DNA of 64,000 bases from Suillus spraguei (GCA_016800925.1 JABCPU010000190.1:1-64000); one strand, 5' to 3'. Positions 44,858-56,708 are shown, numbered from the stretch's first letter. A program made the numbers and translations. Notes: a model not told the origin generated them from the letters alone.

Positions 44858-45644
44858 ATGAAACCGCTCATTCTATACGATATCCCCTCCGAATTGCCTG
44901 GAAACTACTGGTCTCCAAATACATCAAAGTCTAGGTAAGCATACTTGTCTTAGGTGCAAGGATGACTTCCTCACCTCTTGCGCCAGGTTCGTCTTGAGCT
45001 ACAAGGAGCTACCTTTTGAAACTGTCTGGGTCGAGTATCCAGACATTGCGACTGTTCTCAAGGGTCTTGGCTTGGCGCCAAAAAAGAAACCTGACAGTTC
45101 AGATATATACACCGTCCCCGTCCTCAGCGACCCCAACACTGGCGCTCTGATCGACGAATCCCTCGAGATCGCAGCATATCTCGAGAAAACATATCCCGCG
45201 AAGTCCATCTTCCCGCACGGCTCCGAGATGCTCATTCGCGTATTCGACTCCGCATATCTCGACTCCGCACACCCTATCGTGAGGCTGATATATGTGCGCG
45301 TCGCAGAAATTCTGAACCCTGTAAGTGCGGAGTTCTTCCGTCGGACGCGCTCGGAGAGGCTACAACTTCCATGGGAGGAGTTTTCACCCGAAGGTCCAAA
45401 ACGTGATGGAGATTGGGCATATCTTGAGCAGGGTTTCAACAAGGGAGAAACATTACGCAAGAAGAGCGGCGGGCAGTGGGTTATGGGAGATGCGTTCTCG
45501 TATGCGGACATCATCATGGCAAGTCGGCTGTTTTGGTACAAACGCGTCTTGAAGGAGGATGAGTGGGCCAGGATCAGCTCTTGGAATGGAGGGAGATGGA
45601 CAAAGGTGCTGGATAGGGTTCAGCAAGAATGTCACCTCGCATGA
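44858..45644 (+). CDS. Glutathione S-transferase, Ure2p/FuA-like, 244 aa
   Basis: Exon 1 (44858-44934) encodes MKPLILYDIPSELPGNYWSP and NTSKS. A 52-bp intron 44935-44986 (GTAAGC...CCAG) follows and exon 2 runs 44987-45644. Exon 1 is 77 nt with the same phase as in the minus-strand paralogue. Conserved parts are KELPFETVWVEYPDI, YTVPVLSDPNTGALIDESLEIAAYLEKTYP and WVMGDAFSYADIIMAS. It ends WNGGRWTKVLDRVQQECHLA, a typical C-terminus. Likely cytosolic glutathione conjugation or peroxidase activity. It starts 122 bp from the 5' end of the decayed copy, in divergent orientation, which suggests a formerly shared promoter. Confidence 0.94.
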
Positions 45645-46150
45645 TATAGTAAAATTCCGGTAATCCTACGGAATCACGTACCAAGTATGCTAGTACCATA
45701 CTACCAACTATGTAATATACGCAACTCATAATAAACTCAAAGAAAACGACCGCTGACTCGGACACGAGCACATGCGACCGCCAGTGGCTGATTGTTTGGT
45801 GGATGGTATCTGGTAACTGTCGGAGCGATGCATGCGGTACAGTATGCTTTTACTTGTTATAGCGCTGCAGCGCGTCACGGCGGGTAAGGACTCAGCACTT
45901 GCTGAATATACATACGATACTCAACAAATGCCTGCGCGGCCTCGACTGCCTCGATCGATCAGCCCAATGGAAGATGCGTTGTGTGGTACACGAAAAATGA
46001 TTCAATTCGGCTCGGCAAGAAGTTACGGTAGTCTATTATTTACAAAGATACAGGTCGCAGTCATTTTGGGAGTCATTTTACTACCCACGTCCAATTCCAT
46101 CTGGGGTATCCTAGAAGCCGGTCTATGAAACTATAAGCCGCCGTCCTGTA
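45645..46150. other. Intergenic
   Basis: No convincing gene. A plus-strand frame at 45832-46128 opens MRYSMLLLVIALQRVTAG, signal-peptide-like, but nothing else supports it. Confidence 0.3.
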
Positions 46151-46787
46151 CTAGTATAAATTACGACATACCTTGCGTTGTTCACCCTTAGCCTCGAGTT
46201 CGGGGTTATTCAAAAGTTTTCCAGTCATCTTCTCCACTCCGCCTATGCACGAACATGAATATAATTGCAAAGTCAGATAAATAAAGACGAACCTATCAAT
46301 TTGGAACTCGTGGAAGGTGACTTGCCCGTTGGACCGCGACCAGTACCAGCGCCGACGCCCTGACCATCGCGCTCATACCCGCGGCTAGGACTATCGTCGC
46401 CGATACTCTGGTCACAAGCGCTGTCGTATCCACCACCCTCTTGGCCAACTCCAGGGACATTCACATCCTGAATGTTCTGACCGCCGCGATTACCAGCCAC
46501 TCCAGGGTCTGTGTCGCAGTATTCGTCGCCTTTATCTAAACTCTGCTGACCTTGTCGACCAACGCGGCTTTCACTTCCTGTGTATCCGCCGGCTTGGCCA
46601 GTACCACTGCCTCCGTATGATCCCGAAAGTGTGGAGTCTCCACTGGGGACAAATTGATCACCACTAGGGGAGTCATAGGTTGAGTCGTTGTTGAAGTTCC
46701 CTAATGATAAAGATATGTCTGTCAGGATTTATCAACAGTTTCGAACAACATACGACGTGAACCTTGGTTTTCTTGATCGTAAGACAT
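46151..46787 (-). CDS. Gly/Ser-rich protein with C-terminal CsbD-like motif, ~178 aa
   Basis: Exons 46787-46754, 46700-46293 and 46242-46172 join with GT-AG introns of about 50 bp. The start MSYDQENQGSR leads to a long Gly/Ser/Asp/Gln-rich disordered part. The C-terminus reads SSKLIGGVEKMTGKLLNNPELEAKGEQRK, the CsbD-like signature seen at the end of many small stress-related fungal proteins. After GEQRK the frame either stops within seven codons (46151) or a further intron adds a few residues; the end is therefore uncertain. Such proteins are usually induced under stress, but their molecular role is unknown. Confidence 0.8.
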
Positions 46788-47161
46788 TGATTGTGCGTTG
46801 TGGTTAAGAAGATAAGAGATAGTACGTCGTCGATAGGGCTTTATACACGATAAACCGATGATGTAGTGATGACGAAGGGGATTGGCGCTGTTGACGTATA
46901 GTTGGCTGATTGAGGAGCGAGCGTGGAATCTTACCGCTCCAGCCGAGATTCGCAGCGCAAGGCTCGGCATTGCATGACGACAGGGACGAACTGTCTCGTG
47001 AGACCTCTAATTAACATCACGAGTAGGAAGAAATAAATGACATCACCACATCCTGTCATTTGCTACATGTGGCTCCACTTTGTTGTATGTGCGCCTTTTC
47101 CGTTCACAACCAGTTACTGCTTTTGAAGTCATTTGTATTACAGCAGACCGCGGTTCTGATG
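46788..47161. other. Intergenic, upstream of the CsbD-like gene
   Basis: Presumed promoter region of the minus-strand gene; no recognisable elements. Confidence 0.3.
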
Positions 47162-47880
47162 TCAGATAGATGTATAACACGAGTCCTGGATGAAGCGACG
47201 AACGAGAACATAAAAAAGCGAGGAAAGTAGTATGAGCACAAGAAAAGGAATGATACAAACCAATGCATATACCTCAACTATTTCTGGACGGGCCTTTTCT
47301 GGAGCAATGTCAGCGGAAGCGGGATCTTTCCATCGAACACTGAATAACCATGTCCATAGGTGGCGACCGTCACTCTCGAACTTAACATGGGAAGTAGTGT
47401 CAACGGGTGGCGAGCACTGTGCATCGACAAGAAATTCTTGTTGATTGTCTTTGCTGGCACAGAGCTCATGCCGAGGATTCGCAAGAAACTAACAACCCAT
47501 CAGTTGAAGTGATGTGCGAGAGCCGGGAAACTTGAAGCTCTTACATCATCCTTTGGACCTTCCTATCTGATGGTGGTCGACTTGGGTATGACGGTTACAG
47601 GCTCCGGGAACAGCTTTGAGTGAGCGCAACGAGCGAAAAGAAGAAACTGCGCTTTTGGCTTCTTGTGGAACAGATTCATCTGTTACTAGGCGGTGTCGAG
47701 GGACGACGTTCCAGAAGCGACAAAGGGAGGACAGGTGGTCACCAGTAACTACGCAAAGTTCCCATGACCCTTTACCTGATTCCAACTATACTTTTACCGG
47801 TCAATGCGTCAGCAAAGATGATAAGAGTCTCTAGTAACGAACTAGAAGTAAAGTGGACTCACCTGACATTCCAAAGTCCC
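47162..47880 (-). pseudogene. Tail-only paralogue of a WD40-family gene
   Basis: The minus strand encodes SLCRFWNVVPRHRLVTDESVPQEAKSA, matching FIRRLWNVISRHRSPADGSVV in exon 2 of the intact WD40 gene at 50439-52072. A GT-AG intron of about 57 bp follows, then FLANPRHELCAS and SPPVDTTSHVKFESDGRHLWTWLFSVRWKDP...ARPEIVE. If the last intron is not removed, a hydrophobic run VYALVCIIPFLVLILL follows before the stop. No WD40 repeats precede it, so it is a 5'-truncated copy or a relic. Confidence 0.6.
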
Positions 47881-50438
47881 CCCTTACACACCTGCAACTG
47901 TCCTCTTAGGACTATCGTGTTAGCTCATAGACCTTGAAAATCCTCCTGGAATCTGGTTAGAGGAATCCGAGCTATTAAAGGGCTCAATGCAGAGTAAGGA
48001 AGACAAGCCAAAGTCTAACGAAGTGAATGACATGCGGAATTTATTATTTTTCCCTGAAGCATTATCCTCCCTGGCTTTGTATAGGCGCTACAAACACAAT
48101 TGCCTGCAACAGTGTTGCCAGCGCTGTACAGTTGCAGTTGCTGTGAGAAAAAAGTTCTGACACCAGCTGAAATTGTGAGCACTGAGCAGGCTTGACCTAA
48201 TCTTGTTGTTGCGGCGCTGTGTTTCTCCTTCGCATTCGACGGTGCTTTCTGGTTCAAAATTTCTTCTGCAGTAGCCTGGAGACGAGACTCTCTGCCAGTG
48301 TACTGGTCAGGCAACGAGCGGAATCAGATACGTCGTTCGGTTTTTCGGAACTTTGCAGGCAGTGCCTCATTCCAAACTTTTGGTGGCTGTGCACTTCGAG
48401 GCTGAAGTGTTCTATCAACAAGTTGTAAACTTGTAGCCGCTATATTCGCAATGAATTGATTAGACACTGTTCAAATGTTAAACATGTCCATGCAAAACCT
48501 GTAGAATTCAGATGCTCCCCTTCCGCCAAACGCGCCTGTCGAGAGTCGAGATGTCTCGAGCTCCAGAGGATAGCCCACTCCTGCGTTATTAGAAGACTTA
48601 GTTGGATCAGGGGATTGGTGCCTAACCGTCTTCCACAACACCCGACTCACGTTGGAACAGGCACAGACTGAGGGGAATTCAAGGCCAAACCTCTAGCAGG
48701 AAGCTATGGCTCTACCTATCGTGGATCGACTACGACACTGCACTGAACAGTCTGGACTCTGGACTATCGACTGTGAGCCAGTGCTCCTGCTACTGCGCCA
48801 GGACTCCTGATGACAAGCTCCAGCCTGACCACCAGGCCAAGCCTGTCCGAACGCCCCGTCACAACGTCTCGCTTCCTCAAAGCCAAAATCGCGCTCAGCA
48901 TGTTCAACACTAGAAGCTGACCAAAGCCATCTACCCGTGCTATAGCCAGTATCATACTCCCCCTGCTACTCGATTTCCCCATATTGTAGAAACATGCGTG
49001 GAAATGATGCTTGAGCTTGTCATCATGCTTTTCTATCTGGCACAAGTACTACTGGTGTGCAGCCTTTACATGGTATTTTGCTGCATGGTCCTCTGAGGTG
49101 TGGTGAGGTCCTTCTAGCGAATGCAAAAGCTGTAGTGAGTGTGCCCACCAAAATGTGTGGAAGTTAACTGATTGCGCACAGGAACTAGGTATTCCGTTCA
49201 TCGGCGTATCTGTTACGTCTATCATGTCCAGCATACCTTGACAATCCGAAAAAACGCTATGAGATACATTTGGTGGGGCTAAAGTATGTCTCGTGTCCTG
49301 CATGTTTTTTTCCCTAATCTCGACTCTCATCGTGTTGCGCCATACCTGCTATTCATCAACAAGATTAATGCTATCACTCCAAATCAAGAGTGCACAGAAG
49401 GAAATCATTGAGACGGAGAAATGCATAGTTGCATAATTCTGTGCGTGGATAATAGCATTGATATCATGATCTTTGCCGTCATCCTCTAAGCTGACCCATT
49501 GAGATATGTCCTAGGAGGAGACCGAAAACAGACTTATTGAATGCCACTCTCCACTGCGTGAACCTATTCGACCACGAGATATTAAGCACCCACGTCATAG
49601 ATGAGGAACCTCGCAAGTATCATTATTGGACGAGTCCATTTCATGTTATTTTGATTCCTGAAAATCTGACTTTGTCATCTTCGTTGCGATATGATCAACC
49701 CAGCTATAGTTTGCCCAGTGTGGCTTGACAAAATCTATGTTGACTGCCATGTGTCAATAAATACGTCGAGATTGCACGGGCACTCACGCCCAAGATCCCA
49801 TTCGCCATCAGGCACGTCGAAACGCACGGAGCACATTGTGTGGATTTGGTGACCATCTTTTCAGATACATGGAGGTTTTGGGAGGGATCAACTGCGGGTT
49901 CGTTGGTTTAGAGAATCTTGTGCATGCTCGGGATAAGGTTAATCCCAATGTGTTTGCTGTGCGGTGGAGGAAGTACAAGCTGGGGGCCAAGTTTACTGAC
50001 CCTTGTGTGCGGACAGGGACAAATGTTGATTGATACTGGGCTGTTAACAATATCATTAGTAACTACATTTACGCAGTAGAATACGCGTATATGTAAGGTT
50101 TGAATGTTAGTATCTGTAACGCCAAACTATAGATACGAAGTTCAGAGGGATAGAGTAATGAAGTATGATGAGTTCGACGGAATAAAAGAGCTCCAAGTTA
50201 AATGGAAACATAGACAACATTGAGATGGTAGCATCCATAGAATACATATCGAGTCCAAAGGTGAGCCATACCTGGCACATTAGGCTACAAAGCGAGTACA
50301 ACAAGGCACGTGTGATGCTGGACCTCCAGTGGCTTGCAAATATTGAGCACTGGTGGCCACTTGCAATGATGGACTCGGGTATAATAAGGTCAATGGTACG
50401 TCGTACAGGGGCGATTTAATAGAAGCAGGCCCCTTTCC
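47881..50438. other. Long intergenic region, no clear gene
   Basis: I find no complete gene. A plus-strand frame at 49836-50033 (YMEVLGGINCGFVGLENLVHARDKVNPNVFAVRWRKYK) could be the last exon of an unrecognised gene but lacks upstream support. Minus-strand frames at 48314-48015 and 49330-49049 show no domain. No transposon ends seen. Confidence 0.4.
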
Positions 50439-52072
50439 TCAAACGTGTATTAGCCGTCTCCAGAGGCTTCTGTTCTCTTCAGTGCAAAGCTCAGCAAAAG
50501 GGGTAATATCATAGGGAGGTGGGCTTTGCATTAGCCGTCTCCAGAAGTTCCTATATGTTTCGCTGTGGGGCTCAGCATGAGGAGCAAAATCATAGGGAGG
50601 TGGGCTTTGCATGTCGACAAGATATCCATTCCGTTGCTTGCCTCCATGTTTTTCTAGTTTGCTTGTGCCCGGCTGCACGGAAGGCTGGCGTTGAGAGATG
50701 ACAAGGTGAGAGAGCGGGAAAAGGACTTACATCATCTTCTTCTCCTGGTCGGATCTTCCATGCTGTTGGTTTGCTGGGTATGATGGTCACGGGCTTTGAG
50801 GGCGAATTTGAGCGAGCATGACGAGTAAAGAAACCATGGATGGGGCGTCCTCGTACAACAGAGCCATCTGCAGGCGAACGATGTCGTGAGATGACATTCC
50901 ACAAACGGCGAATGAAAGATAGGCGGGGGAGATGGGAACTAGATGATTGCGACAGACGAGATTCCTGTGAATAGTACAAGTAATACGTGAGTGCTAGGGC
51001 CCTGTATGATGAACATGAAGTTTACCCAGAGACTTGAGTCATATAGATCGCTGTGTCCCTCATCAGTGACCCAATCCCACGACGACTTTGTAGTTGCTAT
51101 AAGCTGAGAGGCTATGTCGTTGACAATCCACATAGTGAGTGTCTCGTCGTGTCCGCCATATGCTAGGTATCTCCCGTCCCGAGAGAACGATGCACATCGG
51201 AGTATTTGGCGATTCTGGCTAAATGGCTGTCCAAGTAGCTGGTGGGATTCTGTGTCCCATAGCTGTACCATACCTTGATTGCCCACGCACACCAGGACAT
51301 TGTATGTGGACGAAAGTGCGATAGAATATAAGATATCGTCATGCTGGAAACAATGGAGTAGTTCGCCTGAGGTGCTGTCGAAGACACGTGCCAATTTGTC
51401 GGAGGCAGAGTACAGCTTTGTACCGTCCGAGGACCACACCACCGAGGTCACTTCGTAACCCAGGCCTTGGATAAGTCCGAGAGCAAGCTCGCCCGTCTTG
51501 CTGTCCCATATGCAGATCGTCATGTTCCACCCGCCTGATGCTATTCTGTTTCCAGAAGGTGAATACGCAAGAGCACACACCCGATACTGCTTCGTCTTGA
51601 TCGGGCCAAACTCTACCATTCCGCTTGTCGCGTTTCGAATGAGGATTGTTCCGTCATCGGACCCGCTGGCAATATGATCTCCGCTGGGAGACCATGACAG
51701 TGACCGCACCCAGTCGCTGTGACCCCTCCGAACACCCTCAAGCACCATCTTTCCATCCGTATTCCATCTCTGAACACTTCCATCTGCCCTCCCGCATGCG
51801 ACTGTGTTACCATCCAATGATAGCGCTAACGCATATATACTTCCACCTTCCCCACTCCATGGTTTCCCAACAAGAAGTCCCGTGTCGTAGTTCCACTTGC
51901 GCATCGTGCCGTCCTCTGAACCAGTCACGATGTGGATGTTGTCGTGCAAGAAGACGAAATCCCGAATAGCTCTCGCATGGCCCTTGAAGCTGTGCTTCGG
52001 AAGTGGTCCTTTGGCTTGCGTCAGAGTTGAAGGAAGCTCCTCGCTAGTCTGCTTTGCAATAGATCCGGCCAT
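50439..52072 (-). CDS. Seven-repeat WD40 protein with tandem PPPY tail, 504 aa
   Basis: Exons 52072-51026 (349 codons), 50964-50731 (78) and 50672-50439 (77 plus stop) join in phase 0, with introns of 61 and 58 bp. Exon 1 encodes seven WD40 repeats, for example GHARAIRDFVFLHDNIHIVTGSEDG, GHSDWVRSLSWSPSGDHIASGSDDG and SFSRDGRYLAYGGHDETLTMW, enough for a full beta-propeller used as a protein-binding platform. Exon 2 is basic (RRLWNVISRHR, TRHARSNSPSKP). Exon 3 carries two copies of a 27-residue unit that begins MQSPPPYD and ends WRRL. PPPY fits the PPxY motif bound by WW domains. No enzyme domain is present. A tail-only relative lies at 47162-47880. Confidence 0.88.
50451..50612 (-). repeat. 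Tandem 81-bp coding repeat in the WD40 gene
   Basis: 50612-50532 and 50531-50451 are adjacent copies encoding 27 residues each. Start (MQSPPPYD) and end (WRRL) are conserved; the middle has diverged (FAPHAEPHSETYRNF against ITPFAELCTEENRSL). Confidence 0.92.
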
Positions 52073-52468
52073 GACTAAGTTATCATATAGTGTTTAGTGT
52101 TTTAATCTTAACATGAATCGTGATTAATTATCGGTGTACCAGTGAACAGTTGACCAGTAGATACTACTCACCAAGTTGTCTGTGGTCTCTAGTAGGCTGG
52201 CAGTGAAGCTACCAAGGTGCGCGTATCGTTACTATATGGAGGTTGGTCAGAGGATGGCTCTACAGGTGCAATTCCCACGACTCGGTCAGTTGAATCTTGA
52301 TTGACCTCCTAAGGCACCTCGTGATATGACTGTTATCATCGCCCTGCGTGTCATGCGCGATAAAGTGTTAATCTGAACACATGGTCTTTAACTATACTTA
52401 TATCCTTTCAGCGATATAAGTACAAGGGATTTATCGCCACAATCAGCAGAACCACGCTTGCAATCGAG
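52073..52468. promoter_or_regulatory. Bidirectional intergenic region between WD40 and S9 genes
   Basis: The two genes start in opposite directions 396 bp apart, so this is a candidate shared promoter. No TATA box stands out, though ACTTATATCC (52398) lies about 70 bp before the S9 start. Confidence 0.45.
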
Positions 52469-55090
52469 ATGGCTACACCTGTCGACTATGGTGATTTGGA
52501 GTTCACTAGACCTGCCAGGCAGATCAAGGCCGTAAACTTGCCGGCGGTGCCGCAGCGCATTTTCGATGGTATGAAGCAGTATGAAGATGCTGCTCGAGGT
52601 GTGTGGCGGTTATATACTTGGAATTGGATGGTGATATACCTGGCTTGCAAGGTTTTGGTACCTTAGGGTTTGAGTGGACAACCAAGGATTCCAATGGCAA
52701 AGAGGTTCCAGGAGGCATCATCGTTTCGCACAGGCCTGCAGACGCCCAAGTCACTCAGCTATATCGCATGCCAACAGATCCTTCCAGCACCGAGCTGAAC
52801 CGGCTCACCTACTTTGACATTGGTTCTGGCAGGACGATATCAGCGTTCAGGGGAATTCTTGAAGATAATTGGCGGGGTGTGCGCAGGCGTGGAGGAGCCA
52901 TCATGGTCATGGATCTCAATGGAAATGAACACTTTCAGCTATGGCATGTACCACGTACAACTTAATATCCTGTCTAACAAAAATCGCAGGCGTTACTGGG
53001 AAGATTCTCTTGCTGACCAAGTTCTTCCGAAAGTACAAGGAGAACTGGATAATGCCCCTGGCCTGGGACGCATCGAGAGACTGACCCACGATGACTATAG
53101 ATACGGCTCAATTGTTGTGTCTCAAACGAATAAGTATGTTCGTTTTCGTTCGTTCAGTATGTATCTGATCGAATCTCGTGGGACAGCCTCATGGCCTTTG
53201 CGTCGAACAAGGAGAACAACAAGGATACCCTAGTGTATGTTACCAGGCTCATAGACTCCAACTCGGGCGCAAAGGCAGATGCTTCCCCCTTCACTCTGCC
53301 TTCACATTTAGTCGCACCAAGCACTGGGGAAGGGACAACCATGTACAATCCGCGGAGCTTTTCCCTTGACGACAAGTATCTGTTGATCATGAGACAATAC
53401 GGCTCGAGCTACAGTGCTCTATATGTTGTCGATATCTCTGGAGAACAGGCGTTACCTCCCAAACTAATCGAGCTCCCAGGAGCGACAGAGAAAGCAGAAG
53501 ATACCGCATTCGACGATGCCGTATTCTCCCACAACGTTAATGTACCCCACTTGATCTACTGTACCATGAATGGCTACGGTGATTTTACCTCAATCGTCAC
53601 TTACGACCTTGACACTGCATCGGTTACCCACATCACCACTTCCGGTGCCGGGATTCAAGCCATGCGACCAATCTTATGGGAAATTGAGAGCCTCAAGGTC
53701 ACTAGCGACAATATCGTATTTACTGTCAATGTCGAGGGATGGACCTCCCTCTTTTTTATGCCTCTATCTGGATCTTACAAGAACACGGTGATCGAGGTCA
53801 AGGTTGCCTGGGAAAGAGGTTGGCTCACCTTCCAAACGAATGATCGCAATGACAAGCCGTACGAACTAACGCTGCATCTCACGTCTTACCACTCCAGAGG
53901 GCGAATCACCTACTTAGATCTCCTTCCATTGTTGAACGATATCAAGAAAGACGAAAATGGAAACGCCTACGTGCTCGCTTCTGTCTTACCATATGCACAG
54001 GCAGCACCACCTACAGTGGTACATGAAGTTCCACCTACGCTCATTAGATACAAGAGCTTCGATGGTTTGGAAGTCCCTGCCATTTACTACCACCCGGCTG
54101 GTCAATCAGTGACCCCAGTCATCATTCACATTCACGGTGGCCCGGAATCCCAAGCTACTGCCAATTACCGCACGTTAGTCACAATTTTTCCTCGGCACAA
54201 ATTGTAGGCTGATGGACTTCCGCAGGCCTACGCATAGTTACCTATTGAACGAGCTGAAAATTGCGGTTATCTACCCCAATGTGCGCGGCAGTTCGGGATA
54301 TGGCAAGAAGTACATGGCCGCGGATGATGTGTTGAAACGCGAAGATTCTGTCAAGTACGGTATATATACACCTTCTCGTGGACAGATGACTCACGTTTTC
54401 CAAGGGATATTGGAGCATTACTCGACCACATCGCATCCAACATGCAGAATGAGTTGGATTCATCCCACATTGCTGTAGCAGGCGGATCCTGTGAGTAGTC
54501 TTCTGGTGATACCTACCAAAAAAATTGACCTTCACCGTTTGAAGATGGTGGATATATGTCCTTGGTACGATATATCTTCTCAATAGGCACCTCTTTCTCA
54601 CGTTTAGGTACTGCATATAGGCGACTCTGACACATTACTCCTCAAAGCTCGCCTGTGGCATCGAAAACTTTGGAATTGTGCACTGGCCTTCGTTCCTGGA
54701 GAATACTGCAGATGTCCGGCGAGCAGCACGCAGACGCGAGTATGGCGACGAGACCATCCCGGAAATCCGAGAGTTCCTTGACAGGATTTCTCCAATCAAC
54801 AACACCTCGAAGATCACGGTACCCCTCCTAATCACCCATGGCGAGAATGATAGTCGAGTGACTGTGCACGAAGCTATTAGCATGTACAAAATTGTGTCGA
54901 AGAATGTGCATACCGAGCTCATCATTTGCGAAATGGAGGGCCATGGTATGTCTTCTCGTATATGTCCGTGTGATAGTGCTGATAGGTGGTGCCCTTCGTA
55001 GGATACAAACAGAAGAGCGTGATTGAGTTTACTAATGCCGCCAACATCTTATTCTTGGAAAGATACCTCCTTTCGATGTCAAATTTGTAG
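52469..55090 (+). CDS. Prolyl oligopeptidase family (S9) serine peptidase, ~700 aa
   Basis: The start MATPVDYGDLEFTRPARQIKAV is standard for agaricomycete S9 proteins. Exons I can fix: 52469-52598, 52652 onward, 53187-54173, 54226-54354, 54405-54490, 54545-54564, 54621-54945 and 55002-55090. The stretch 52955-53133 needs at least one more intron (candidate 52955-52989) and its frame is not fully settled. The N-terminal part is a propeller-like domain (RLTHDDYRYGSIVVSQ). The hydrolase domain has HIHGGPESQ, YPNVRGSSGYGKKY, GGS|YGGY (catalytic Ser), THGENDSRV (Asp) and MEGHGYKQKS (His). The triad is complete. It probably cleaves short peptides in the cytosol; no signal peptide is seen. The intron after the Ser codon and the 20-nt exon that follows are notable. 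Confidence 0.85.
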
Positions 55091-55829
55091 ACTTCACTAC
55101 CGCGAATACTTGAACTAACAAAGTACCATTGTAGAACGGACGTGCAGTTTACCATTTTGATGAGCTTTTGGCGTTTTAGTTCTTGAATATCACCAGGTAC
55201 TTAAGGTTTGACGGAGATTGAACAAGCTCAACGGATAATAATCTCTCGAACGATCGGCGGTAACATTACCGGAAAAACAATAATAATAATAATAATAATA
55301 TTTAGGCTAACTTAATCATCAAGACGTATTATCTTGGACGTCATTTACATATGCTCTTTTTGTTCTTGGTGACTTTGTGACGTTCACAGAGCGGCTGGCA
55401 GCGTGGCCTCTAATTAGTTTCATTAAGCCTGCGCCTGGCCCGGGAATGCATATAAAGGACAGCTGACCAGTAGCCTTCCACACTATCCTTCCGGGTTTTG
55501 ACAACCCAATCGTTTCACTTACAGCTAGGTTCGTTATCTATCTGTTAACTTCCGTTTCTTTCTCTACTAACCTACCTCTTCTTTATCTAGTCTGTTGAGT
55601 AAGTCAGGTTTCTTCTCTTCTGAGAGTCTCATTTGACATTCATATCAATACAGACGTTTCGGTCTTTTGCTCACATTCAATCTCGTCGTCTGAATCAAAA
55701 CTCAAGACTATATTCGTATTCTCACACATCCTTTCAGCGTGTTTCACCCGCATCTATCATCGCAGGTCGATTTCTGTTATTACCACCTAATCAATTCTTC
55801 CAATCGCTTTCTCGTCGTTGACTGCTATT
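55091..55829 (+). promoter_or_regulatory. Promoter and long leader of the BTG-domain gene
   Basis: TATAAA at 55451-55456 is a good TATA box about 375 bp before the ATG. A C/T-rich leader (TTTCTTTCTCTACTAACC near 55555) follows, common at fungal transcription starts, and CTAACC/TTATCTAG could mark a leader intron. An (AAT)n microsatellite of about 8 units lies at 55279-55301. Confidence 0.5.
55279..55301. repeat. (AAT)n microsatellite
   Basis: About eight TAA/AAT units in a row. Confidence 0.9.
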
Positions 55830-56708
55830 ATGATACCTACATCCAGTCTTTCCATCACTCTTACTCACGCCATTACTTATCTCACTCGACCTCTTACCGT
55901 TACGCACCCTGCTGCTACCATCGACAGGCTTCAGTCTGTGCTTGAGGCGAACCTGACTGCACTGTTCGCTCCGACATGGACTCCCAAGGAACCACGAAGC
56001 GGTTCCCGCCAACGTTGCCTCACCCTCTCCCCTAACCGCCTCCCTCCACGTGCCATATATACCGCATGCCTTGCATCAAATGTTCAGTGGTTCGATTGGA
56101 TTGCAGCCTTGGGCGGACGCGAGTTCGACTTCCATGTCGATCCAGGATGCATCTCTGTGCAGTTCGGGATAGGCACCAAGCTCATTACGATCTGGGCGGA
56201 GGAGATACCCAAAGCTGTGTCCGTCGCGCACCATATGCCTTTTAGCCAGCTGCCGCTGAACAACTCAAGGTCTAAGACACTTGCCCAGCAGCTCTGGGAA
56301 AATGACCGCACAGAGGATGAAGAACTTTTCACCTTGATCGCTGACGAAATCAGTGCACCCACTTGGATGACCCCTGTCGTTGACCGTTTTCGAGCTCCTG
56401 CACGTTCTGAATCGCCCCTATCTGCTATATCTACCGATTCATGCTCCAGCTACTGCTCGTCTGACTTATGCTCCTGTTTCTCTGCAACGGCTACCTCTAC
56501 CATGTCGCCTAAGAGCAACATGCAGTTATTTCAACTTACCCGCCGCGAGAAGGCGAGACAGACTCGTGTCTTCGTAGACACCTCCAAGACTGAAGTTATC
56601 CCCTATGACGGTGGCAAGACCACTGTCCTCACTGGCGGTGTGATGCTGGGGGCTGCACCTCTCAAGGGCAAGAGCGGCCCGTCCACTTCTGCTTGGCGTC
56701 GCGCATAA
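55830..56708 (+). CDS. BTG/Tob-family (anti-proliferative) protein, 292 aa, intronless
   Basis: The ATG at 55830 (MIPTSSLSITLTHAITYL) starts a single open exon. The BTG domain covers about residues 10-125: ITYLTRPLTVTHPA, LEANLTALFAPTWTPKEP, GSRQRCLTLSPNRLPPRAIYTA and WFDWIAALGGREFDFHVDPGCISVQFG. BTG/Tob proteins bind CCR4-NOT deadenylase subunits and slow growth in animals; in fungi the role is little studied. The middle is Ser/Cys-rich (SISTDSCSSYCSSDLCSC). The C-terminus has VFVDTSKTEVIPYDGGKTTVLTGGVMLG, a block I associate with basidiomycete members. Probably cytosolic or nuclear. Confidence 0.85.
   Translation: MIPTSSLSITLTHAITYLTRPLTVTHPAATIDRLQSVLEANLTALFAPTWTPKEPRSGSRQRCLTLSPNRLPPRAIYTACLASNVQWFDWIAALGGREFDFHVDPGCISVQFGIGTKLITIWAEEIPKAVSVAHHMPFSQLPLNNSRSKTLAQQLWENDRTEDEELFTLIADEISAPTWMTPVVDRFRAPARSESPLSAISTDSCSSYCSSDLCSCFSATATSTMSPKSNMQLFQLTRREKARQTRVFVDTSKTEVIPYDGGKTTVLTGGVMLGAAPLKGKSGPSTSAWRRA

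Noticed and set aside
45832..46128. Small secreted protein candidate of 98 codons
   Set aside because: Only the first 18 residues look signal-like. There is no cysteine pattern, intron or neighbour evidence, and the rest is low in coding character.
49808..50056. 82-codon minus-strand ORF
   Set aside because: It is antisense to a plus-strand frame with better coding character (49836-50033), and neither can be tied to a gene.
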